A DNA stretch of 12,399 nt from M3007 sp964589365 (GTDB lineage Bacteria > Bacteroidota > Bacteroidia > Chitinophagales > Saprospiraceae): contig CAZPTQ010000157.1 of NCBI GenBank assembly GCA_964589365.1, positions 1 to 12,399 of the forward strand, in the 5' to 3' direction. The position numbers were made by a program, and so were the translations under genes. This document shows, piece by piece, positions 7,383-12,399 of the stretch. The notes under the pieces are model-generated. The model saw only the letters and a list, made by a program, of their open reading frames with translations. It searched no databases and was not told where the DNA came from. The number at the start of each line of letters is the position of its first letter. Position 1 is the first letter of the stretch.

Positions 7383-8561
7383 TCAAATTTCCAAACCGTT
7401 ATCCCGCGCTACTTGCTCATAAAACGCACTGGCTATGTTCATTTCGCGGTTCATGGTTTCAAAGTCCACCCGAACAAGCCCAAAGCGAAAAGTCGGACCC
7501 AAATGCCATTCAAAATTGTCCCATGTACTCCAGTGGATATAGCCCTGTAATGCTACTCCCTCCTCTATTGCCTTATGACACACTTTCAGGTAATCTTTTA
7601 TCCCCTCGATGCGCGTTTGAGCATCATCCGTACAGATGCCGTTTTCCGTGATGATTATTGGTTTTGAATATTTTGAATAAAAGCTGCGTAGCACTTCGCC
7701 CAAGCCTTCCGGGCGGTAACCCCACATTTTGTCGTGCGGGATGCCAAGTTTTTCCAAATCCTTTTTTCTCGAAATCGCATCCATCGGGAAGGGGTCAAAA
7801 ATCATGTAGGCATAATAGCTCAGTCCCCAAAAATCACATCGCTCAAAAGGTCGGGCTGCTCGCGTCATAAACCACCAGCGCACAAAAGTCGCCACCAATT
7901 TTCCCAAAATGCCCCGGCCTTCGAAGCAAGCTGTGTTCAGCGAAATGCCCACAGAAGCATTTGTTTTGTCGCGCAGCATCGTCACGGCAATGTCGTGTGC
8001 CTTGCCCATGTTGTCGAGAACCTTGTTGGCTAAAAGATAACGCCCTTTTTTTCTGGGCGGAAAATTGCCCAGAATGTAGGCATTCATTGCGTACACATTC
8101 GGTTCATTGAATGTATTCCAAAGCTTTACATATTCGCCAAAATGTTTGATGCACTGTCGCACAAAATCCAGGTAAAAAGGGATGTTGTCTTCGTTCGTCC
8201 AGGCGCCCTTTTGCTCAAACCAATTGGGATGCGCAAAATGGTGCAAAACGAACATTAGCCCAACTCCGCGCGAGTGCAAATCATCAAAAAAGCGACGGTA
8301 TTCTGCTACAACCGCTTGCTCGAATTTTGCAAATGGCTCCCGCTGCAAACGACTCCAATCAACTCCACAACGATATATTGATCCAAATCTGGCAATGATT
8401 TTTGCGTCCTCCTGGCGGCGCAGTTCATGATCCGTTGTCCGCTCAAAAACATAGCCATCCAACGAGCTCTGTCCGCGCCAATTGTGATCGAATGCTGTTT
8501 CCACTTGCGCTGCTGCCGTAGAAGTGCCCCATAAAAAATTGTCAGGAAAAACGAGTCGCAT
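7383..8561 (-). CDS. Glycoside hydrolase family 1 (beta-glycosidase)
   Basis: 392 aa, shorter than typical GH1 enzymes (about 440-480). GH1 features run in order: FLWGTSTAAAQVE (9-21, Q19 in the glycone-binding position), GVDWSRLQ, LHHFAHPNW (106-114), acid/base glutamate E153 in WNTFNEPN, nucleophile E306 in IIITENGI, and GYIHWSTWDNFEW (340-352) followed by FGLVRVDFETMNRE. Both catalytic glutamates are present, so it should be an active retaining beta-glycosidase. There is no signal peptide, so it is probably cytoplasmic and acts on imported oligosaccharides or glycosides. The exact sugar cannot be read. The ATG at 8561 immediately precedes the conserved N-terminal strand. It lies downstream of two intrinsic terminators, so it needs its own promoter or read-through. 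Confidence 0.94.
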   Translation of the reverse strand: MRLVFPDNFLWGTSTAAAQVETAFDHNWRGQSSLDGYVFERTTDHELRRQEDAKIIARFGSIYRCGVDWSRLQREPFAKFEQAVVAEYRRFFDDLHSRGVGLMFVLHHFAHPNWFEQKGAWTNEDNIPFYLDFVRQCIKHFGEYVKLWNTFNEPNVYAMNAYILGNFPPRKKGRYLLANKVLDNMGKAHDIAVTMLRDKTNASVGISLNTACFEGRGILGKLVATFVRWWFMTRAARPFERCDFWGLSYYAYMIFDPFPMDAISRKKDLEKLGIPHDKMWGYRPEGLGEVLRSFYSKYSKPIIITENGICTDDAQTRIEGIKDYLKVCHKAIEEGVALQGYIHWSTWDNFEWHLGPTFRFGLVRVDFETMNREMNIASAFYEQVARDNGLEI

Positions 8562-8588
8562 GAACGGGTTGATTTTTTACATTGCCGG

Positions 8589-8611
8589 GTGCAATTTTCG
8601 GTAGTGCAATT
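8589..8611. repeat. GTGCAATT direct repeat, 15-bp period, upstream of GH1
   Basis: GTGCAATT occurs at 8589-8596 and again at 8604-8611, 28-50 bp upstream of the GH1 start. The spacing of about one and a half helical turns and the position between T2 and the gene would suit a regulator-binding site. This is inference from two copies only. Confidence 0.35.
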
Positions 8612-8640
8612 GAAACATCGGATTATTTTTTTGCACAAAC

Positions 8641-8668
8641 AAAAAGACCCACCGAAGCGGGCCTCTTT
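8641..8668 (-). terminator. Intrinsic terminator T2 with UUCG tetraloop
   Basis: Read on the minus strand: AAAGA-GGCCCGC-TTCG-GTGGGTC-TTTTT then GTTTG. It forms a 7-bp GC-rich core (two G-U pairs) closed by a UUCG tetraloop and extended by A/U pairs, and is followed by a U-tract. It lies 80 nt upstream of the GH1 ATG, so it either ends a preceding short transcript or attenuates expression of GH1. Confidence 0.8.
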
Positions 8669-8700
8669 GCGGGGGGTAGGAAGATGATCGAAAACCCCGA

Positions 8701-8733
8701 TTAAAACGGGAAAACCGAAAGGCCAAGGGCCAT
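8701..8733 (-). CDS. Possible 10-codon leader peptide ahead of T2
   Basis: ATG at 8733-8731 opens a 10-residue frame, MALGLSVFPF, ending TAA 33 nt before the T2 stem begins. A longer overlapping frame from the TTG at 8740 runs through the terminator and into GH1 and is not favoured. The only support is position: a very short ORF just upstream of a terminator, with alternative GC stems between (CCCG/CGGG around 8710-8694, GGGG/CCCC around 8697-8675). No Shine-Dalgarno is seen. Confidence 0.2.
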   Translation of the reverse strand: MALGLSVFPF

Positions 8734-8816
8734 AGTTCAATTCGATTTCTTATCGGTTTGGAGTTTTCTTAAGTCTTTTCGTGCGGGATATCTGAAGCCA
8801 AAATCGGCATTTTTTG

Positions 8817-8853
8817 AAAAAAGCCCCTCACCGCGAGCCTAACCGGAAGGGGC
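8817..8853 (-). terminator. Intrinsic terminator T1
   Basis: On the minus strand GCCCCT ... AGGGGC forms a 6-bp GC stem, with an inner CCG/CGG pairing, followed at once by TTTTTT. This is a textbook rho-independent terminator on the minus strand only; the plus strand has no U-tract after the stem. Confidence 0.85.
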
Positions 8854-8863
8854 AACCATGAGA

Positions 8864-8941
8864 TTATAAATGAAACAAAATATGGAGCAGGTCGCTGAAA
8901 TCGCCAAAGCGACAACAGCCCAGACCACAGAATGTAACCAT
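8864..8941 (-). CDS. Small ORF, 25 aa, Cys/Phe/Leu-rich, next to terminator T1
   Basis: ATG at 8941 to TAA at 8864 encodes MVTFCGLGCCRFGDFSDLLH and five more residues (three Cys, four Phe, five Leu, two His). The stop is 10 nt before the T1 stem, the geometry expected of a leader peptide whose translating ribosome changes terminator folding. An in-frame upstream extension exists to 9091, but it starts before the predicted transcription start, so the short form is preferred. No Shine-Dalgarno is visible and no family is recognised. It may be a small membrane or metal-binding peptide, or noncoding. Confidence 0.35.
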   Translation of the reverse strand: MVTFCGLGCCRFGDFSDLLHILFHL

Positions 8942-9039
8942 ACTGTCGTGGTGGCACTGATTAAAAAGTAAATACTTTAAAATCGGAAAAAATATCGGTT
9001 GGGAGAGCAAAATTCGGCTTGAATGCCGTGGATTAAAAA

Positions 9040-9089
9040 GAAAAGGTTGGTGCAAAGATAGACTGACTACCTCATGCACCAACCTTTTC
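9040..9089 (-). terminator. 14-bp perfect inverted repeat, likely terminator of the porin gene
   Basis: GAAAAGGTTGGTGC and GCACCAACCTTTTC are perfect inverted copies (14 bp) around a 22-nt loop. On the minus strand the stem is followed by TTTTTAATCC, making a plausible intrinsic terminator 128 nt after the porin stop codon. The arms also hold parts of a promoter (see the next entry), so the repeat may instead or also be an operator. Confidence 0.6.
9053..9082 (-). promoter_or_regulatory. Bacteroidota-type promoter TTG-N19-TATCTTTG
   Basis: On the minus strand TTG (9082-9080), a 19-nt spacer and TATCTTTG (9060-9053) reproduce the Bacteroidota primary sigma-factor pattern exactly. Initiation is expected near 9048-9045, just after the -7 box. 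The -33 TTG lies in one arm of the 14-bp inverted repeat and the end of the -7 box in the other. Confidence 0.6.
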
Positions 9090-9103
9090 AAAATATTTTT
9101 TAC

Positions 9104-9121
9104 TGTACTAGTACAAAGTTA
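9104..9121 (-). promoter_or_regulatory. TAACTTTG box abutting palindrome TGTACTAGTACA
   Basis: TAACTTTG at 9121-9114 fits TAnnTTTG, with a weak TTTC 19 nt upstream. It overlaps by two bases a perfect 12-bp palindrome, TGTACTAGTACA (9104-9115), placed where transcription would start. A dimeric repressor bound there would block initiation. This is a pattern-only call. Confidence 0.35.
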
Positions 9122-9216
9122 CCAGACGTTTTTATACCTCGAAATGGGTATTTCTTATCGGCAACTTTTTGAAAACCAAATGATTGAACCGTTTTGCGAG
9201 GGCAAAAAAAGCAAGT

Positions 9217-10665
9217 CTAAAACTTGAACCCCAAGGTCAAAAGGAAATCATTGCTCACCACTTTAGTACTTGCCACGGGAGCGTTTTGGTATGGTTGCAC
9301 GGAGCCTTGGCCTTGATTTCGGCGCCACCCAAAGTCGAGATAGAAGGCTTTTCCTCGAACGCCAGCACCCGCACTTATACCCGTATTAAAACCGGTTGCA
9401 GCTTCCTCAGGTTTTCCCAGTAGATTGAACCCTCCTCGCAATCGGAATTCGTCGAGCACAAGTTCGCCACCGAACCGCATGTTCATAGCTTGTTGATACC
9501 TGCGCTGGATATCAGTGTTTACTTCTCGCTCATACAGCTGGTTGTCTTGACTGGGAACATCTGCGGTGAAGTTGTAGCGGTTGGCAGCATAGTCCACCCA
9601 TTCAAAATCGGCACTTAGGAAGCCAAATTTTTTCACGATCAACGCTGCGCTTGCACTGGCCCGCCAGGGAGTACGGAGTTTGTAGTCAAAGGTACCATCT
9701 GGAGAATTTTGTACCTGGCCGGTATAGGAGCCGGTACCATCTGTATAATCGTAAGCAAAAGTGTTGCTATATGAATCGGTGAGGCTCAAGGCAGTAGGCG
9801 TATGAAACGCTGCACCAAGGCGAAATGCCTGGCTAAATTTATAGATTACGCCGAGTTTGAGGTTTATACCCACCCCTGAGGAGCGCAGATATTCTGTATA
9901 GGTCAATTTGTCAAAAAACGCAACAGATTCCGTTGGGTCGCTCTCAATGTATTCACCGTCAACACGGTAATTGACAAATGGAACCCCAACGGTAGCACCT
10001 ACCATTAATTTCTCATCATAATTGCCTGCAAAAGCAAGGGTCATTTCGTTCATGCGTCCAGAAGTGGTAACGGCATGTGAGCGGTTTATCACTGCGTTTT
10101 CATTGCCAGCAAAATCATAGGTCAGGTTATCATCGTCATCCGAATAAAAAGCACCTGAATTAGAGGCCAATTCCGAACCAAATGGATCAAGATTCCCGGA
10201 ATTTGCTTCGGAAAAAAAGCCATTCATGATGGTTCCGGAGGCATCCCCCTCATAATAAATGGCGTGGTTGTAGTCTGCTTGCCGATTGTAGCCAATACCA
10301 AAATTGAAGGTCTTCCATTTCTTACCGCTTGGATTCGTGTTGAAAACAAGTCCAATATTGTCAAACCCAAATTTGCTCTTATCATCGTCATAAACTTCTC
10401 CTCCCTCCAAATTGGCATTAGTATGAGCAAAATGAAGCGATGGAGTTAAGGTAAGTTCGTTCGTGCGGAACAGGGCAAGGCCGGCAGGATTTTGGCTTAT
10501 CGCCCCAAATTCTGTCCCTAGGGCGCCAAACGCACCACCTGCACCGATAAATCTGGCAGTTCCGCCAGGTTGTAAATAAGAATACCGAATGACATCACTG
10601 GCATTCTGGGAAATGGCTGCGCTTGTGCATAAAAGCAACAAGGTCATTATGACTATATTTTTCAT
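9217..10665 (-). CDS. OmpP1/FadL-family outer-membrane porin-like transporter
   Basis: 482 aa with a signal peptide (MKNIVIMTLLLLCTSAAIS, cleavage near Q20). The mature N-terminus has the Bacteroidota OmpP1/FadL hallmark: DVIRYSYLQPGGTARFIGAGGAFGALG, then GAISQNPAGLALFRTNELTLTP. This corresponds to the FadL N-terminal plug region, with the NPAG motif at about 58-61. Alternating beta-strands follow to the end, which terminates in FLLTLGFKF with an aromatic last residue, as expected for BAM-dependent barrel insertion. Typical family length is 400-520. Relatives carry hydrophobic compounds across the outer membrane; here the substrate is unknown. An acidic loop (SDDDDN) is near residue 175. The gene follows a strong terminator, so it is probably transcribed on its own. 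Confidence 0.9.
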   Translation of the reverse strand: MKNIVIMTLLLLCTSAAISQNASDVIRYSYLQPGGTARFIGAGGAFGALGTEFGAISQNPAGLALFRTNELTLTPSLHFAHTNANLEGGEVYDDDKSKFGFDNIGLVFNTNPSGKKWKTFNFGIGYNRQADYNHAIYYEGDASGTIMNGFFSEANSGNLDPFGSELASNSGAFYSDDDDNLTYDFAGNENAVINRSHAVTTSGRMNEMTLAFAGNYDEKLMVGATVGVPFVNYRVDGEYIESDPTESVAFFDKLTYTEYLRSSGVGINLKLGVIYKFSQAFRLGAAFHTPTALSLTDSYSNTFAYDYTDGTGSYTGQVQNSPDGTFDYKLRTPWRASASAALIVKKFGFLSADFEWVDYAANRYNFTADVPSQDNQLYEREVNTDIQRRYQQAMNMRFGGELVLDEFRLRGGFNLLGKPEEAATGFNTGISAGAGVRGKAFYLDFGWRRNQGQGSVQPYQNAPVASTKVVSNDFLLTLGFKF

Positions 10666-10702
10666 GGCTCAATATTGTTTTGAAAATAAAGGGATACAGA
10701 TT

Positions 10703-10760
10703 TTTGGAAAGAAAAAGGGCGGAAAAGGCGACATGCACCGATTTCCGCCCTCTTTCCAAA
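10703..10760 (-). terminator. Long terminator hairpin after the low-complexity protein gene
   Basis: GGGCGGAAA (10717-10725) pairs with TTTCCGCCC (10742-10750). Outside it TTTGGAAAGA (10703-10712) pairs with TCTTTCCAAA (10751-10760), leaving only an AAAA bulge (10713-10716). On the minus strand the GC stem is followed by TTTTTCTTTCC, a good U-tract. It starts 15 nt after the stop codon of the upstream gene. Confidence 0.85.
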
Positions 10761-10774
10761 TTTCAATGCTTGTG

Positions 10775-12169
10775 TTAATTGCGACCACCACGGCCATTGC
10801 CACCACTCTTGCTGCCACTTGAACTCTTGCTGCTTCCCGAATCACTGCCACGGCTGCTGCCGCCACTGTTGGAACCTGCACTATTGCCACCTTCAGACGA
10901 ACGGCTCGGACGGCTTTCTTGCGATGGCCGACCGCTGTCATTGTTGTTCGAACGGCTCGGACGCTCATTAGAACGTTCTTCCGTGCGGCGCGCAGGACGA
11001 CTTTCTTCCGTGCGGGATGGCGCTGACTCTGTGCGTCGAGGTGTTGAAGTTCCACCTTCGTCGTTGTTGCGGCGCGTAGGAGTTTCAGTGCGCTGTGGAC
11101 GCGAAGGCGTTTCTTCCGAACGGCGTGGCTTGTAGCCTTCCTCATTGCGCGGTGAAGGCGTTTCGGTGCGCTGAGGTTTGGCATCTTCCGTACGACGCGG
11201 CATATTGCCTTCATCATTACGAGAGGAAGGATTTTCAACGCCCCGGCCAACAGGGGCTGTTTCAGGAGTGCGGGCACGACCAGTTGGTTCAGCGGTAGAA
11301 CCGTCTGGGCGGCGCACACTTGGGGTGGCTGTATTACCACGGCCTGCTGCGGAATTGCTTTCTATGTCGCCTGCAGTTCGACCAGGGCGAGTCGCTGTTC
11401 TTTCGAGCACTGGTGCATTGGTCTGCGAAGGGGTTAAGCGGCCGTTGCTGTCTGCTATGCGGGCATAACCTGGGTTGACACTTGAACCGTTTCGACGCGG
11501 GCCAGTATAGGTTTTAGGGGAATAACCGCCACCATTTCCATTGCCGTTATTGTTGTCATAGTAATAGTGGTTGTTCGACCAGCCATTGCCATAAAATTGG
11601 TTTTGGAAATAGGGGTTGTACCCATTACAGGTCCAGTAAGGATCGTAGTAGTAGTTATTGACTACCCAAGGGTTGTACCATGGGCTGTTGAAGGAATAGG
11701 CGCTATTCCAGCCCCAGGAGTTCCAACCAGCGCCCCAGCCGCCGCCCCAGCCGGAATTCCAGCTGTTCCAACGGTTCCAGCGCTGCCAACGGCGGTACGA
11801 CCAATAATCGTTGTAGTTGTAAACGTAAATGGAAGTGCCCGGGGAAAAGAACGGATCATAGTTGTAGAGGTCTACAAAGTAAGGGTCGTAATAGTCCACT
11901 ACAGGCGAACGACGTTGGAAGCGACGGATGCGCGAAGAATATTCATAAGCGTAGTCGTCATCGTCGTCGTAATAACCCTCGTCATCGTCGTAACGGCGAG
12001 TGACATTGCTGTTCCCGTTGGGCTCTTCGGTGTATGTGGGTGGCGTGGAAACAGGAGCATCCGTAGCCGGGTCGTAATAGAGGTCATCTTGCGCGTTGGC
12101 AGCAGGATAGAAAGCCACTGCGAACAGGCCGACGATTGCCCAAAGCAAAGAATTATGTACTTTTTTCAT
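10775..12169 (-). CDS. Secreted low-complexity protein: acidic, Y/W/N/G-rich, then R/T/E/P/S-rich
   Basis: 464 aa from the ATG at 12169, chosen because it begins a clean signal peptide (MKKVHNSLLWAIVGLFAVAF, cleavage after ANA at 26); a start at 12226 would put 19 polar residues in front. The mature chain has four zones: an acidic tract with DDDEGYYDDDDDYAYEY (about 61-77); a Tyr/Trp/Asn/Gly-rich zone with short hydrophobic strands such as DYYDPYFVDLYNYDPFF and WNRWNSWNSGWGGGWG (about 90-215); a long Arg/Thr/Glu/Pro repeat zone of units like RRTE, PQRTETP and PRRSEE (about 255-410); and a Ser/Gly tail ending NGRGGRN. There is one Cys in the mature chain and no enzymatic motif. I do not recognise the family. 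It is probably an envelope or extracellular structural or adhesive protein, by composition only. Confidence 0.85.
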   Translation of the reverse strand: MKKVHNSLLWAIVGLFAVAFYPAANAQDDLYYDPATDAPVSTPPTYTEEPNGNSNVTRRYDDDEGYYDDDDDYAYEYSSRIRRFQRRSPVVDYYDPYFVDLYNYDPFFSPGTSIYVYNYNDYWSYRRWQRWNRWNSWNSGWGGGWGAGWNSWGWNSAYSFNSPWYNPWVVNNYYYDPYWTCNGYNPYFQNQFYGNGWSNNHYYYDNNNGNGNGGGYSPKTYTGPRRNGSSVNPGYARIADSNGRLTPSQTNAPVLERTATRPGRTAGDIESNSAAGRGNTATPSVRRPDGSTAEPTGRARTPETAPVGRGVENPSSRNDEGNMPRRTEDAKPQRTETPSPRNEEGYKPRRSEETPSRPQRTETPTRRNNDEGGTSTPRRTESAPSRTEESRPARRTEERSNERPSRSNNNDSGRPSQESRPSRSSEGGNSAGSNSGGSSRGSDSGSSKSSSGSKSGGNGRGGRN

Positions 12170-12223
12170 GGTTTGTGAATATTTGAATATTTGCGCAATT
12201 TCCGGTGCGCATATTTTCTGGGT

Positions 12224-12231
12224 CAAAAATA
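12224..12231 (-). promoter_or_regulatory. Candidate -7 box (TATTTTTG) of the low-complexity protein gene
   Basis: TATTTTTG on the minus strand matches TAnnTTTG, 54 nt upstream of the preferred ATG; no good -33 element is seen. Transcription would start near 12218, before two TGCGCA palindromes (12192-12197 and 12206-12211) that can pair with each other in the leader. Confidence 0.4.
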
Positions 12232-12327
12232 GGTTCTTCCGTCCTGTATTTTTCGTTAAGGTGGCATTAAACTCGATTTTGCCGGAGGTTAAAGTTGGTT
12301 AGACCGGACTTGTTTTTGTTAAAATTA

Positions 12328-12399
12328 TCATGCGTTCGGGTTTCCCTTAGGAACGGTGTCAAAATAACTTTCCAATTTCAGGCCAATTATTTTGGCGTT
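12328..12399 (-). CDS. C-terminal end of an unidentified gene (5' part outside window)
   Basis: The minus strand is open from the window edge to TGA at 12328, giving 23 residues that end ESYFDTVPKGNPNA. Composition is protein-like and the stop is followed by an A/T-rich gap before the next promoter, which fits a real gene end. The fragment is too short to name a family. Confidence 0.45.
   Translation of the reverse strand, partial: NAKIIGLKLESYFDTVPKGNPNA

Larger units (their letters stand above)
8817..9047 (-). ncRNA. Predicted ~230-nt small transcript or attenuated leader
   Basis: The interval is bounded upstream by a good Bacteroidota promoter match (TTG at 9082-9080, 19-nt spacer, TATCTTTG at 9060-9053) and downstream by terminator T1. 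The predicted RNA has a GTCGCT/AGCGAC stem (8891-8896 with 8908-8913) and contains a 25-codon small ORF. It does not match tmRNA, RNase P RNA or SRP RNA by any motif I can see. It could be a free small RNA, a small-protein mRNA, or an attenuator leader; the sequence alone does not decide. Confidence 0.45.
8562..9216 (-). other. 655-bp regulatory-rich interval without a conventional gene
   Basis: No ORF here looks like a conserved protein on either strand. All recognisable signals point along the minus strand, in order: candidate -7 box and palindrome (9121-9104), inverted repeat containing a promoter (9089-9040), small ORF (8941-8864), terminator T1 (8853-8817), a GC-stem-rich segment (about 8740-8669), terminator T2 (8668-8641) and a pair of GTGCAATT direct repeats (8589-8611) just ahead of the GH1 start. 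A 12-bp sequence ATTTCTTATCGG occurs at both 8745-8756 and 9150-9161. Confidence 0.75.

Noticed and set aside
8306..8740. 144-codon minus-strand ORF beginning at TTG 8740 and overlapping the GH1 start
   Set aside because: It runs straight through the T2 terminator and then out of frame over GH1. Its Cys/Arg/Lys-rich tail is a frame shadow and the GH1 frame is unambiguous.
8817..9047. tmRNA, RNase P RNA or SRP RNA
   Set aside because: No CCA or tRNA-like end, no RNase P core motif and no SRP tetraloop/core motif could be found on the minus strand.
9040..9089. Inverted repeat as terminal repeats of a miniature transposable element
   Set aside because: The arms are only 22 nt apart, no target-site duplication flanks them, and promoter and terminator readings explain them better.
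10669..11340. 223-codon minus-strand ORF rich in Arg, Ala and Val
   Set aside because: It is an alternative frame of the repetitive Arg/Thr/Glu coding region, and it ends beyond that gene's terminator hairpin. No signal peptide or conserved motif.
11567..12178. 203-codon plus-strand ORF, very Val/Ile-rich
   Set aside because: It is antisense to the Tyr/Asn/Asp-rich codons of the secreted protein; the hydrophobicity is a by-product of reading GTA/GTT/ATC complements.

Overview
The window looks like a chromosomal segment of a Bacteroidota bacterium, plausibly a gliding Saprospiria/Cytophagia-type lineage, although the lineage is inference. Four signs support this. There is a type IX secretion (CHU_C, gliding-motility-type) C-terminal sorting domain. 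There is a Bacteroidota-style FadL/OmpP1 outer-membrane porin. Starts generally lack Shine-Dalgarno sequences. Several sites match the Bacteroidota promoter pattern TTG-N19-TAnnTTTG. I see no transposase, integrase, tRNA, rRNA or CRISPR array.

Layout. (1) 1-1770 (+): 3' part of a large secreted beta-repeat protein with a T9SS type-B sorting domain; it converges on the next block at a hairpin (1778-1808). (2) 1810-5638 (-): three genes joined by 4-nt ATGA overlaps. They encode a cytoplasmic three-PAS histidine kinase-like protein without an H-box histidine in the usual place, a stand-alone and enlarged receiver protein, and a three-TM protein with a long helical soluble tail. (3) 5887-6672 (+): mazG, whose stop codon overlaps that of a convergent M50B-type membrane metalloprotease (6669-7328, -). 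Upstream of the protease on the same strand is a short GH1 glycosidase (7383-8561), separated from it by a small hairpin. (4) 8562-9216: about 655 bp without a normal gene but rich in signals. On the minus strand it holds a promoter inside a 14-bp perfect inverted repeat that also looks like the terminator of the upstream porin gene, a 25-codon Cys/Phe/Leu-rich small ORF ending 10 nt before an intrinsic terminator, then a second intrinsic terminator with a UUCG tetraloop ahead of the GH1 gene. (5) 9217-10665 (-): FadL/OmpP1-family porin. (6) 10775-12169 (-): secreted low-complexity protein (acidic, then Y/W/N/G-rich, then R/T/E/P/S-rich), ended by a long terminator hairpin. (7) 12328-12399 (-): the last 23 codons of a further gene.

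How the genes fit together. The kinase, receiver and three-TM genes almost certainly work as one signalling unit; its stimulus and output cannot be read from the sequence. The porin and the low-complexity secreted protein are envelope or exterior components and are separately terminated. MazG is housekeeping nucleotide sanitation. The two places most worth a second look are the noncanonical signalling operon (1810-5638) and the compact regulatory or small-RNA region (8562-9216).
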